DNA from: Rhinopomastus cyanomelas
Taxonomy: Eukaryota; Chordata; Aves; Bucerotiformes; Rhinopomastidae
Length of the DNA: 64,000 nucleotides
Direction: 5' to 3'
Assembly (NCBI GenBank): GCA_013400115.1
Contig: VXBP01004144.1
Location: 1 to 64,000 of the forward strand
A program made the translations under genes and the position numbers. The stretch's first letter is position 1; every line of letters starts with the position of its first letter. The notes beneath the pieces are model-generated. The model was given only the letters and a program-made list of their open reading frames with translations. It was not told where the DNA came from and made no database searches. This document shows positions 36,801 through 49,888 of the stretch, piece after piece.

Positions 36801-39800
36801 AGTTTGTTCTTTACCAGATAGTATTTACTGAAAGAGTCCTGACTTTCAGTTTGCAGGTTTGCACAGGGCTTTTGATTTAATTATTTAATTTGATTTAATG
36901 CCCACTGTTACTGTGAGTTAGGAAAAAAAATGTACATGTCTAGAAACACTAAAAGTTCCCCAAATATGGTGTATCTGTAATTGTAGACGTGTGTATCACT
37001 TCTTAATCTAGCCAGGAATTTGTACTTAATTTCGAGGAATGGAATTTAACAAAGCTTAATAAAAAGCATCAATTTAAACCTTGTATTCTGTGTTAGTTTC
37101 ATCCCACTTGAATTCTGCAATAGTTGTTCTAAAAATGCATTGATCATATTGCTGCTTAACAGCAGCACAGCAGCTTTTGTGAGTGTTACTTTGAACAAAC
37201 TTATTTACCATTTATGTAACTGATATAATCCATTGAGATAAACTGCCAGACTTGTCTCCTTTATCTGTTGCACAGTAGCTCTCTCTATGTGCCATGCTAG
37301 CAAAAGCCTTTATTTGTTGATTAGTAGTATCTTAGTACACTCAGGAGTTCTGCTGTAATGTCATGTGGTTGTTCAAAGAGGTTCTCATATTAGAATCCAT
37401 AGTGCTCTCATGAAGTGTTATAATATATTTTATACTCCAGATATATATGCAAATACTTCTATTCCAGGTAAATGTAGGTTTTTGAGAGCCAGTCCTTTTC
37501 ATCTGCAGCCTCTGTTCTGTCTTGAAATACTTTTGTGTGAAACACTCACAAATTTGAGACAATCAGATTTGTTTCTGATTTGTTACCTTAGAGAGTTCTG
37601 TTTCTTTTGTAACTTTTTTCATTGAGTTAAAAATGTCTTACCATGTACTACATACCAATTTTTTGTAGAAAATTATTAAAAGGTAGAAGACTTAAAAACA
37701 TGTTGGGCATTCAAATTGTTTTTTAATTATGAAAAACAGAATGTCCATAGTGCTGTTTTGTAAATCACAAGCCAAAAGAAATCAAAATACCAGTAAGTTA
37801 ACCACTAAAAGGTTTTCAAGTTACCATGGTCTGGTGCACTGTCTGGAAGTTTAGCTGTATTTTTGCAGCCTATTGTACTTGGTTATGTCTAGAGTTCTGC
37901 TGCATATAAAACTTAAGAAGCTAGGCCTGTTAGAATTCTTCAGCTACAGAGAAAGTTTTATGTGATTTCCAAAGCACATTATGAGCTGTTATCAGCTGTA
38001 AATGAAGCTGAGTGTATGTACAACACTCACCATACTGTCAAATGGAATCACACTGAATTAGTGTTGCAACTTTATCATGTTTGTCAAATATTATTTTGAA
38101 ATCTGTTTCTGTGCTTTTAGTCAGTGTTTTTTAATGTTGAATACAAAGATGTAACAGCAAACAAAAAACGTTTTTTCCCTTATTGTGACCTGACATTTGC
38201 CAAAGTGCCCTGTGCTGAAATTACTTTTCAGTATCCTTTTTTTTTTCCCCAAAGCCAGACATGTACCCAGACACAAAAGCCTCTGTGTATAGCAAGCTGT
38301 TTTAAATATTGTGACTCGACGATGTGCTGTCCTTTCTCTGCTTGAGCCAAGGATCTCTGCTCAGTGTCTGTGGATTACCAAGTTCCTTCTTTATTGTACC
38401 TCTTGTCAGCTATTCCTATTCATTTAACCTTTCATTAGTGTCTGTGCAGCTTCACTGTCTGGAAAGGCAAGGGAAAAACGAAAGGCCTACTGTCACAGTT
38501 ATTAGATTTCTCAGTTACATCCCAGCAACCATAAAGGAGTAAGAGTCAACACTATTGTCATGCATGCTGCTATCCTGGGGTGCAACTCTTCTGTGCATGT
38601 CAAGGACATGTGCCACATGTTGATAATGCATCCCAGGGATAAATGCACGACATGGGGGATAAACCAAGGCTGGCACTAATGAGCTTTGTAGGAGTTATTA
38701 TAAAGACAAACAGTTGTGAAGGAATTTTGCTTAAAATGACGAGGAGACGGGCTTGAATTAAGTGTTGCTGGGGCTTGCTTGTGAGGTACTTGTCAATCAT
38801 GGTAGTTTCATTTAAGTGCCTTTTACAGGGGAAAAACTGTTTTCTATGACTAAAAAAATTACTGCTTTTCATTTTTTAAGCTGTCAGGATAAAGCATGCT
38901 TGAAGTAGTCCTCAATACTGCACTTTGTCTTTCATGTTTATTAATTTTGGTGTCAAAACCTGAAAACCTTCCAAATTAGTGAAATATTTTTCAGCAAACA
39001 TGAATTATAATGTATTTTAAAATAACCTGTTAGCAGAGCTTCACACTTAATCTTGATGTTGTGAAGGCATTGACATGATTTTGTCTGAGGCATAAATTAG
39101 GCTGACAGTGTCTTAGTGCATCTAAGTAGTTTCTTCCACATTTGTCACCCAAAGTGCCAAAATTATTAGTTATGGCACTGGTTCCTAATTCTGCTGAGGC
39201 ACACCTTCCATTTAGTCTAGTATCCAAATACATTTTGCTTCTAAAGTTCTTGTGAAATCCACCTTACCTACCTTCACTGCAATCCAGTTGAACTCTTGAG
39301 TTCTGTTTTTACAACAGTAAAAAATACATGCTTATTTTTGACCTCACTGTAGTTGGAACTTTGAGAATATGTCTTAATGACAAAATTATACCTACAAATT
39401 TATAGTTCAATTACAATTTAATAACTCCCCTTAGTTCTGTGTCAAGCATAAAGTTCTCATGTTGGTCATATTCATAGTAGGGTTGAATGTTGTAGTAAAG
39501 CGTTTGAAATCAGTGGAGTTAAAGTCACATGAAACAGTTGAATAAAAGCTAGCAGCTTCTTTTACAGTTTCTGTATGGTGGGCTGAAAGGATTTAAAAGA
39601 TGATAAAATCTAGTGGGCTACAGGAAAATTGCTACACTTCCTTGTTTCAGATGCACTGTTTAGATGGACATCTTCAAAAAGTGGGAGTCATCATCATTTA
39701 CTAGTAGGAATTCTGGGCCTTTTAGTTTTTCTTTAAACTTCTGACACAAATGAAGTGAAGTGTGGTTGAACTTTTTGCTGTAGTTCACGGTGTTGCTGCC

Positions 39801-41103
39801 AAAGTGACCAACAGTATAGTCAATGATTGTAGGAACAAGTGCCTCCAAAGAAAATTATGTTTGAGAAAAAATTCAGCAAAAATAATACTGCTGTTTTTCT
39901 TGTTCACACACTGGAAACATTTGTAATGCTGATACTGAATTCCGCTTTCCTCACATTGTAAGAGAAGCCATTATATTTTGTGATTTGAATTAGACAAATA
40001 TTTAAATGGAACAAAATCTTTAGACAAGAGCTGGAGCAAATGTGGTAGTGCCTACTTAGTTTAAAACATCCTTTCATTATTAGACTGATACAAGCTTTGA
40101 TGAATCTAAGACTTACTACAAGGTTTCCAAATCAAAGATGAAAAGGCCAGTTAGGAATCAAATAAATTTTCCTGTTGAAATGTAGCATTTGACATTTAGA
40201 AAGATGTGCTCAGCGTGAAGAACCACTTCTCTTTAATGCAACTTCTCTGTGATTTTTGCAAGAAAACTGTTTTAAAATTGAATTGAGGTATAATACATTT
40301 AAATTAATTCAGAAGTCCTGTTCAGTGCCATTTTCTAGCTAAGGGCAGTATTTCCCTGGAAGTGCTTTTCCTCACGTTATTGTTAATACATGCCAATTTT
40401 GAGTGCTAATTGCTTTTGTTGTTCTTTTTATAGACTCTTACTGGTCTAAGTCCTTTTGCTTTGTTGTAGAAGTGTGCCACTTTTTTTAAACACAGGTTTT
40501 GTCATTCTCCTCACTGTGATGTTGCCTTATGTTCCTAATACTAATCAAATGGATATATGCCCCATACATAAGTTTGAACAGTTATTATGTAGAGTAATTG
40601 TAGTCTGCAGTACAGTTGGGCTGTGCTTTTATACTGGTCTGATGTCAGTTGTGTGTTTTCAAAAGCCTACTTATAATACTTAACTTTGCAGAATGGGATT
40701 CTGTACAGAGCATCATGGAAAATTATCTTCAGCTGTTCGCTGAAAACAGTAGGAATTAGTGAAAATTACTAAGTATTGCTTAAGTAATAGTGAACACTTA
40801 AAGGCTTTCTTCTGTACTAGGCCATGACTATATTTAAGTTAGCAGCTGTATTTTGAGTTGTCTTTTAAAGACACCTTGTTTCTCTTGTGCCATGCATTAT
40901 GTCTGATCAAAATAAATGACACTACAAACCAGCTGGCTAAGTGATTTTGTAAGCCACCTTACAAAAGAGGAGTGTATGTTCTTAAGTATGCAAACTGTCA
41001 TTAAGATTTTCTCTGTCCTTTGGTGTAAGTGTTAAATACCAGTGTGTGAAATTGCATACATTCTGTAACTAAAGGTTTCTAAGGTAATTCCAAGCTGATA
41101 TAA
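33817..41103. other. Unique, probably intronic DNA
   Basis: No coding exon is recognised. The plus strand is visibly richer in T than A. The 14-base sequence TTATTTATAGCCTG occurs at 35593-35606 and again at 35800-35813. A block at 38540-38880 reads like conserved regulatory DNA and is reported as a finding. The interpretation as intron rests on composition and on the promoter to the left. Confidence 0.45.
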
Positions 41104-41462
41104 ATCATAGAATCATAGAATCATAGAATCATAGAATCATAGAATCATAGAATCATAGAATCATAGAATCATTTCGGATTGGAAGGGACCTAGTCCAATC
41201 CGCCTGCAACAGTAGGATCACCTAAACCAAGTCACACAGGAACCCGTCCAGTCGGGTCTTGAACATCTCCAGAGAAGGAGACTCCACAACCCCCCTGGGC
41301 AGCCTGTTCCAGTGCTCTGTCACCCTCACCGTGAAGAAGTTCCTTCTCAGGTTGATGTGGAACCTCCTATGTTCCAGCTTACAACCATTGCCCCTTGTCC
41401 TATCACTACATGACACCGAGAACAGCCCAGTGCCATCGTCCTGACACCCACCCCTCAAATAT
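41104..41462 (-). repeat. CR1 LINE 3' end with expanded 8-bp tail
   Basis: Eight consecutive TCATAGAA units (41105-41168) precede the usual 3' UTR and the C-terminal part of ORF2 (frame 41458-41222). The copy is 5'-truncated at about 41462. The body is close to the consensus shared by other copies here, so it is fairly young. Confidence 0.93.
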
Positions 41463-42669
41463 CATGTGGTAAGACAGTAAGAAAGTTAAGTAGGAACTGG
41501 AAGCAGTAAGATATGTGTGGTTTAAAGGTTTGTGTTCCTCTATTATACTATGCTTTTTCTTTAACTTTTGCCTTCAGAACGTAAATTGCAATCCTCTGTT
41601 TCCTCATATCCACATATAAATTGTAGTGCTTTGCATATCACTAGTGAATCTCATGTATCAGCTGGTGTATTTATTTATTATATCAAATGAGGATTTCATA
41701 AGGAACAAGTTCTCCAGTTGCTGAAGGGACATTCAGAGATTATCAGAGAGGATGCAGATCTCTCTTTTTTTTGTTTTTTTTTGGGCTGCCCTTGACAGTA
41801 TGAGGACATCCTGGATCAGAGTGAGATACTTGGTCCTTCAATGTTTGGCTTCAGGGTCAGAAAATGGCAAGATCTTTGCCTTCTCATCCTGATTGATTTC
41901 TTTCATGAGTACTTTAGTAAAGTATTTAGATTAAATTTAAGAGGAAAATGCCTGCTGATGATGGCAAGGAAAGACATGGTTGAGACTGGCAGAGCTTGAA
42001 CAGGCTCTAATCATCAGAACAGCAGGGCAAGAGGCTTGCCTCTTTCCTACTCTGCACACCTTTCATGTGTCTCAGGTTACTTGTGTGTGAAATTTCATAG
42101 GCCATTTCCTATTTAATGGTTCACAGGCACAGGCAGATGAGTTCTGTGTGGTGTGAGTGCTATCAGCATTTTTAAGTCATTAGGCTATGTTAGACAATTT
42201 GGAGATGTCAGGCCTATGTTCAAATATACAGTTACTGTCTTCCCACTGTCAAATGTTGATGGTCAAAAAACCCCACTGTTCTCATGCAATTATTGCCAGA
42301 CCCATGAAGAATGTAATCACAGCAAACTTACCAGTTGCAAGGAAGAAACTCAATGGCTGCTGAAGTCAAGAGGACTGCTCTTGTCTTCCCTTTTATGGGG
42401 TTAAACTCACTCAAGGATGTGATGTGAAAATTCACTTCCAAACTTTAGTTTTAAACACAATTGTTTTTCAGGATTGTTTTTGTTCTTGTGCTGACAAAGT
42501 TATAATAAACATAAATTTGGTCTGATAACAAGCAAAATTCATCTCCTTTTGTTTCATACGTTACAAGAATGATTTTGTGCTTCTTAGAATGTGCATCAGT
42601 GGCACACATGAAAATATGAACTACTGATGTAGTGGAAGAAGAAAATTTTCAGAAATTCTACTGTAGCTT
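41463..42669. other. Unique DNA without recognisable genes
   Basis: Nothing beyond simple T-rich tracts (41763-41783) is supported. Confidence 0.5.
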
Positions 42670-42896
42670 TCCTCTGTGTGTGTGTGTATATGTGTGTGTA
42701 TATATAGCATATTATATTACAGTATACACATGCACAATGTGTATGACTTTATAAATGCTTTAACATACATACGTACCATACGTATACCCACATGTGTAGT
42801 ACGTACACAATACAAACATTTATACATACAAATGCATGTACTTAATACATACACACACTTGTGTGTGTGTGTGTGTATGTGTGTATATATGCACAG
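42670..42896. repeat. Compound TG/TA/CA microsatellite
   Basis: Alternating purine-pyrimidine tracts (TGTG, TATA and ACAT runs) fill this stretch, with longer TG runs near 42675-42705 and 42855-42890. The next CR1 copy begins directly at its end. Confidence 0.9.
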
Positions 42897-43203
42897 ATAT
42901 ATCCAGGCTCTTCTCAATGTCATCTAGTGATAGCACAAGGGGGCAATAGGTTGTAAGCTGGAACATAGGAGGTTCCACATAAATATGAGAAGGAACTTCT
43001 TCACAGTGAGGGTGACGGAGCACTGGAACAGGCTGCCCAGGGAGGTTGTGGAGTCTCCGTCTCTGGAGATATTTAAAACCCACCTGGATGTGTTCCTGTG
43101 TGACTTGGTCTAGGTGATCGTGTTGTGTCAGGGGGATTGGACTAGATGATCTTTCGAGGTCCCTTCCAATCCCTACTTATTCTGTGATTCTATGATTCTA
43201 TTA
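42897..43203 (+). repeat. CR1 LINE 3' end inserted next to a microsatellite
   Basis: About 300 bases of ORF2 C-terminus and 3' UTR (encoding the HWNRLPREVVESPSLEIF-type block) end in a tail of TTCTATGA units near 43200. The copy is 5'-truncated at the microsatellite border. Confidence 0.93.
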
Positions 43204-45383
43204 CTAAGTTTTTCAGGACAGGCATCTTTATTGCCAGGAAGGCTTCTTGAGCAGTTCTGGGTTTTCAGTAAGACATAGATCAATTCTGAAAAGTATCTGT
43301 GAAAATTCTGTGCACTGCTAGAAGGGAAAGCAAATATTGTACCTCTGTTTAATCTTAGGAGAACATTTTAGGAGATACTGGTTTCTCCTTGAAGTTTTGT
43401 ATTTCTTAACTTTACTGTTCATCAGCTTAGTTATCTGTTCTGTATATTATAAAGCCTTTTTCTCAATATTCCTTACAGTCCTCTGATTTTCCACTGAGAA
43501 ATCTATTATCCTTTTATTTGAATGTGTTCACATAAGCTTTACTTAAAGCCATTATTGTAAACCTGTGTCTTACAAATCTAATGAAGTAGTAAGAACAAGT
43601 CCTGCTAACAACGAAGCTCCTGATAGGTCTCTAATTCTGGGAATTAAAAGATGACCATGTGGATGCTTTAGTGGATATTGTCCCTGGAAAAGCAATGGAA
43701 GATTGGATTTGTAGAAGAATCACTCTGTTTTTCTTCCTAATTAGGGGTCTCCTTTAAGAAATCTATTCACTAAAATTTATGATGACATGTTGCATGAAAG
43801 GCATATCTTTTGTCTTATATTACAAAATAAGGATCACCTGAAACTGGCATTTCTTAACTTGCGAAAGGAGGTCTTCAATTTGTCTTGTGTTCTGTTGCTT
43901 ATGGGAATGTTTTCATACCATTGCAGGCTTATTGCTATGCTATAGAAATTATATCTGTATTTTGTATTTAAAATGCTTCAGGACTGTGAAGATTTTAGGA
44001 ACCTCTTGTTAATAGTAAGAAAGTCTTTGTAAAATAGACTGCTCGTAACTCAGGCTACATAGAAAATAATGGGAAATAACAAGAGTTGGTAAAAAGCAAT
44101 GCTATGGTAGGGAGAAAAGAATAAAAAAGGTTCATAAATGTTTGTGGAAGCTCAACTGAAATTAGATCATGTTACTTAGTAGATAACTTTACTACCCTTC
44201 ATGTAACTGCAGTGTTGCTAGTAACAGCCAGACCAGCAGAGTTGCTGAGTTCTGTATGAGGAAACATGGACTATTTAACTCAGTTTCAAGAATGGTAGAA
44301 GTTAGTGCACTTGCAGTGTTAGGTAGTTTCACTGGAAGTAGTGGGTGTTCTGTTTTTGCATTGTACTCATTGCTGGCCTTTGGTACTTAAAAATGCCTTA
44401 ACTACTGTATTGGAATTTCACCCTGGAATGTCAAGAAAATGTGTTACAAGTTTGAATCATAGGCCAAAGCCAGATGGCATTCTATGACCTTTCTCAAATA
44501 ACAGTATGGAATATATGTGTCAGTTCATGATGAACTGAACAAACTTAATTTGCAGTTTATTTAGCATGAGCTGATGGAACACATCCTCTCTCATCAAAAC
44601 AGTCAGTATCAGATCCAAAAAACTTTTGAGACTGACTTCAAAGCAACTTTGAACTTTTAAAGTTGCTGATTCTTGTGAATATACTTACCAAGGACTGTTA
44701 CTGCAAGGTGATCTTTAGTAGCAATATATAGCTTGTCAACTAATTTGGACTAGCCTGACCATATGTAGTTTACTTCACTTTTGCTGTTGTCAAAAGCTGC
44801 ATGATGTGTGCTGCAAGCCAATCGGTATACTGTGGGTCTGTGTCCTGGTCACTTGATGGTTACTTCTTTGTGTAATTGTTTTCTAATAGTTAATGAGTGT
44901 TTTGCCATTGATTGTTGTGAGCTTGATGTCCAGTCATAATTATCAGAGCTGGAAAATGGTAGGGTTGTGGTATTAACACATGAGTATGAAAGGATCATGG
45001 GAACTTGGGTCATGGCATGTATTTAAGTGGGGTTTTTTATGTATTATGCTGAAGACAACCACTCCATGAACAGTGAGTCACTATGCTATTTATCCAAAAC
45101 ATCACAGAACTTAATGGAAAAAAAAATGCCTGGAAGAGAAGTCCAGCCATCCTTCTAGAGTAGTGATTTTTAAGAATTGAAGGAAATTATTTTATTATAA
45201 GTTTCACAACCATAAAACATTAGAACTGAACACATATCAGTGAATGTGTGGTCTGAATAACATTATCAACTTGTAGCATGTAAAAAAAATTAAAAAAAAA
45301 AATTTAAAGGACAGAAATGTGGGTAGCAATGCAATTCTGTGGTATACAGTCATGTAAGTAGAGCAAGATCTATGGATAGTCTT
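43204..45383. other. Unique, probably intronic DNA
   Basis: No gene is recognised. A perfect 8-bp inverted repeat (GCAACTTT and AAAGTTGC) lies at 44643-44666. Confidence 0.45.
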
Positions 45384-45470
45384 CACTGAACCATAAAACA
45401 CCAGGTTGGAAGGTACCTTGGCAATAATTTGGTCCAACCTTTCATGGCAAACATTTTATCTGTTTGATCA
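45384..45470 (-). repeat. Old CR1 LINE 3' end (degenerate)
   Basis: The phrase CAGGTTGGAAGGTACCTTGG followed by GGTCCAACCTTTCATGGC is typical of CR1 3' UTRs read on the minus strand. The tail and the rest of the element are too decayed to define borders. Confidence 0.6.
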
Positions 45471-46664
45471 GTGCAAGCTTTATATGATTGTTCTGGGGTT
45501 GATTGTAACTCTGGAGTGCACTGGATTGTGGTATTTTTGTATTTTTTCATACTAGCATTCCACTGTAATTTATTTACCACTCTTGAAACCCATCAGAGCC
45601 TTTTGCATGCAGGATCAGTGCAAGATGAAGTTCTTTGTAGGTGAAGTTGATTTTCTAAATATATTGTTGTGAGACTGGGGTAAGAAGGGAGTTTTAGAGG
45701 TAGGCACAATTTATACAAGGCCAATACAGGCTGATATTTTTGAAGTGTATTCAGATGCTGCCAACGTTGTTTCTGTCTTCCCTAAGATCAGGTTATGTTT
45801 CTTCCTGCAATGTCCATCAACTGAAATAATGCTGAATATGGCCCACCCAGCTACTATGCAGTTTATTAAGCTGACTGTTTCTGGGATGAAGTTAAAGGTA
45901 CTGGGTTTAACTCAGGAGGATTTAAATGATGGAAGCAACATGTTAAACTCATTACCACAGTTGTGATCAATGAACTAACACATAACTTTTTGAGCCTTCA
46001 GCTGGTGCTGTTTATTCTGCATGGGAAGCTCTGTGAAGTTTCTTCCCTCATACAAACATGGTGTGTGACATCACAGGCACACTTTTTCCAAGTATCCAGC
46101 AAGGGCCATGTTTTTTGTTAAGTATCTGAAGAAGGAAAAAGAGGGTTATTGTCAGGTTTTGTCTAGATAGGACATGTTATATGCTGACAGAAGAAATACT
46201 TGTGCCAACAGTGCTACATCATCTTTCTAAGTAATGTTAGCTAAGTTGATGAAGATAGCATTACTGTGCTCGTTTTGGAAAGAGAATGTGTAATTTTTGT
46301 TTTAATTTTGCCTTGGTGTGAAACAAAGTAAGTTTTGCTAGTAACTTTATAAGGATAAAATGAAGCAACGGTTTAAGTATCTGGTTTGTTTCTGTATCAA
46401 GAATATGGAAAGTGTTCTCTAAACACCAGAGAAGTCTTGTAAAAAAATAATAATGTCTTAACAAATACCACCTTCATCAATTACAGTCTGGAAAAACCTA
46501 TTAATTACTACCATTTTAAGGTGTACTTTCCAAGATAACTGCCCCCTGAATTTATATACTGGGAATTTTATGTACAGAGATAGGTTCGGACTTTTCTTTT
46601 AGGGGAAACTGTGATCACAGGACTTCCTGTTTAAAAAATTACATTAAATATTTCTTCTTTGTAG

Positions 46665-46708
46665 GGAAGATGGCAGAGCAAGGAGAACCTTCCAAACATC
46701 TGAGAAAG
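46665..46708 (+). other. Candidate small exon with a strong-context ATG
   Basis: A pyrimidine-rich acceptor (TATTTCTTCTTTGTAG, ending at 46664) is followed by GGAAGATGGC, where the ATG at 46670 has A at -3 and G at +4. The frame reads Met-Ala-Glu-Gln-Gly-Glu-Pro-Ser-Lys-His-Leu-Arg-Lys. The possible donor AAG|GTTATT at 46708 is weak, and without splicing the frame stops at 46717. It could be an alternative first or cryptic exon, or chance. Confidence 0.25.
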
Positions 46709-46948
46709 GTTATTTAAACCAGTTGAAGTCTAATTATTCCTGTATAATGAAACAAGACATCCATGAGGTTAATCGTTAAGGACACTCCCATTATATTTCA
46801 TTTGGTGTCTTGTTGGATTCTTAAATGAAAATGTTTAGAAACTAGATACGTAACTAAGCAGGCATCAGAGTTCATGCAATCTGATTTTATTCCTGAAGGT
46901 CCTTCCAGGGGCTATCAGTTGAAGGCATGTTGATGATATGTCTTTGAC

Positions 46949-46995
46949 GCTAATGTTCCTCCTCCTTTTTTTTTTTCTAATGCCAAGGTAAGTAC
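46949..46995 (+). promoter_or_regulatory. Candidate recursive splice site
   Basis: A branch-point match (CTAAT within GCTAATG, about 34 bases upstream) is followed by a long pyrimidine tract (46957-46978), then CCAAG at 46983-46987 and immediately GTAAGTAC. A 3' splice site fused directly to a strong 5' splice site is the hallmark of recursive splicing in long introns. It makes sense only if this region is transcribed from the plus strand, as base skew suggests. Confidence 0.45.
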
Positions 46996-49888
46996 TATTT
47001 GTGTAATCCTTGCCTAATTTATTTTAGAATTGATAGAATTTCGTGTTTCATCCCAGATTTAAGATCTCATGCCCAGAGTCATTAAAGAAATCTTCTTTGA
47101 TTTATGTAGATGTTTTGTCATAATGTAGTCTTTAGGGAAGAATTACACCCTTTCACTAAAAGAAAAGAAACTATTCAAAGGATTGAGTTTCTTCTTCATA
47201 ATTTGTAATATAGCTCATTTTAGTGCTGCAGGGCAGTATTTTTTTCTTTCCAGCTCATGAAGGGTGTTTCAGCTGAATATGCTTGTAACTTTAAAAATCA
47301 TTTGGTGTGAGATGTTTTTAAGTTAGAAGGCAGGGGGTTTGTTCTTGGTTTTGTTGGTTTTGTTTTTTAATTCTGTAACACAGTATACCCTGCCTTTGAG
47401 CTTTGAATTTAAGTCTTCTGTCATATACTGCCAAAAAGTTTGTTCAGAGCTCTGTCTGTGTTGAAACATGTATGCCTGTCCCAGTGTCATAACTAATTAT
47501 ACACCTTGTATGCTTCTAGTAATTGGAAAGTAGACCTACCGCAGGATAAGTTTTAGTATTAGATTGTATCTTGAGGACAGAAATCAAGTTTCCACCAAGC
47601 AGCAACTTGAATTTGTAAACAGATATTACTATTTTAAGAGCATCATCGCATGATTGTTTCTTGACATCACATCTCTGTGTGTTTGTTTTACACTTAGGGA
47701 GAGGGTATTTCTGAGCTGCACCTCTGCATGCGTAGTAATTATAACCTACTTCTCTTCAACCATAGTGTTCTGAAGTATCTGTTGTCTCTGCTTGAAATGA
47801 AAGCCTCTTGTCATACTGTCTTTTTGAAAATTTTGTCTGGTGGTTCAAAACTTCACCTAAATGTGCCTGTGCACAGTGCCTGGCTAAGTTCTGCTCAGCT
47901 GCAATGCTGTTTTCAGTTCCATAGTTTAACAGAAGGGAAAAAAAAGGAGAGTGAGACTGATGGTTTGATCATGGCAAAACATAAAAGAGCTACAGGGAAG
48001 AGTAACACCCCTTTCATGTTTTTCCTTGCGATTTCCTTTACTAGTGCACTGTGAGTATGCATGTAGATATATATACATGTGAGCTTGTGTATCTACACAT
48101 TTTCCTATGAACAAGCAGAAGGAAGGAGCCTTGTAGTTATGTGTCTACTTTGCGTGTTCACAGCTAGGCTAGCAAACTGACTTATTACGCACCAGCATGT
48201 ATAAAATATGTGCTCCTTGTCCATGCCTGCCAGTCTTAAGTCTCAAAGCTTCACATCTTGTAGCAATTAAAGTCTTAGGACCAAGCATTTAATACTAACG
48301 ACAGATTACGATATTGTCAGAATATGTTCTGATTTTAGTTTTTGTTGAATTACAATGCCACATTTTTATGGGAGCAACATGGCTACTTGCTGTTGTGCAG
48401 TGAAAACTGTTACCTTCATAGAGTATGTATCACTGTTTTACTACAGCTACAGCAGTAGCGTCTGGATTTCTCCTAAAAGCATATGTAATTTTATTAGATT
48501 AAATAGTAAAATAATGAATATATCTGCGATAATACCAATAGTTTTATAATATTACATAGGTTTTTGTTTTGTTGATAAGCAAATAAGTGCTTGTCTCTCA
48601 CGTAAAACCAATCTTTTTTTTCCTTTTCCAATTTGTCTTCATAGATAACTTACTGGTTATGAAGGTTTCTTTGTATGAGTTAGTCTCTGTGTTCATAAAG
48701 CCGCATGATTTTGGCAGATGAGTTTTTTACATTGTGGCATCTTCAAAATTAATGTATACTAAATCATTTACTTATAAAGTTTTTCAAAACAAAATGGTTT
48801 TTTAAGCAGTGCCAGTGTCTCTCCAGACAATGTTATCTTCCACTCTCCTGTCCACAATAGGCATTTCTTAGAAGGTTCAGGAGAGGAGAAGACTGGGTCA
48901 CTCTGACCAGAGAAAGTATAATGTCCCACATTCCAGTTTTATAGGGTTTCAGAACAGAGTTAGTAGTGCTTGCTAAGAAAGATTAATGTACTGCATGTAA
49001 GATATCTAAGTGATTTTTTTAAACTTCAGTTTTCTTTTTCAAAGATATGCAATAATCTAGTATTCTACATAAAAAGGGGATTATTTACCAATGCAAAAGA
49101 TCACACTTTATATAAAGTTGTTTTTTTAAATACTTAGCTTGTTTGAACTTAAGCCATTTTATCCTCTTTCTTTCTCTTCTGTTTTTACAACTCTCCACTC
49201 ATGCATGGATTTGAAACACTTAACAGGAAGCGGAGCCAGCTATTCCAGTGATGTGAAAGTTGGATATAGAGTTGTCTGAGAAACAAGGACATCTTACTCA
49301 GCCGCTGGGGAGGATAGTAGGCTGGATAGTATTTTCCTATACCACAGTTCAGGGAATTTGTCATTCATTCTTCTCCTTTTTGATATCTTCCTTTTTTTTC
49401 CACTTTGCTGTCAAGTAAAAAACCAGTGTTGTCCCTATCCTTCAGTTACTTTGGATGTGACTGTTTTAGCCTTCTTTCAGCCAGATGGGGTATTTATGGT
49501 TTTCTGCTTCTCCCTAAACTTCTGATTCATAAGTCCATCTTGCTGACTTGAGAGGTTTCACTTCTGGCCACAGAAATCTTCGTTTTCAATGAAAATAAAA
49601 CTACAAATGGTAGCAGAGGGACATGGAACTCCGCCCAAAGGGTCAGATACATACTGCGTTGGTTCTGTGCATTCTGTGTTCGAGAGGTCTCTCATACCAG
49701 AAGGACCAAAATTTGAAGTAAAAACTCAAGATTTCTGAAAAGTTAGTGACCCTTGCCCAAAAGTGATTCCTACTTCCCCACAATTCTGAGATACTTCTTC
49801 AGATGCTAGCAATTAGTGTAAGTCAAGGTTTCTTTATAGAGAATTTCCAGTAAGGGAGAATGAGACAGTTAGTAGCACCTGTGATAAA

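Larger units (their letters stand above)
45471..49888. other. Unique, probably intronic DNA with splice-like signals
   Basis: No coding gene is recognised. The stretch contains a candidate small exon (46665-46708) and a candidate recursive splice site (46987/46988), each listed separately. Confidence 0.45.

Noticed and set aside
37452..37472. Second recursive-splice-like site (TTCCAG followed by GTAAAT)
   Set aside because: The pyrimidine tract is short and the donor is weak compared with the site at 46987.
45745..45966. Open frame of 73 codons ending in an LTQEDLNDGSNMLNSLPQL-like sequence
   Set aside because: It looked exon-like at first, but there is no convincing acceptor before it and no known protein match that I can support.
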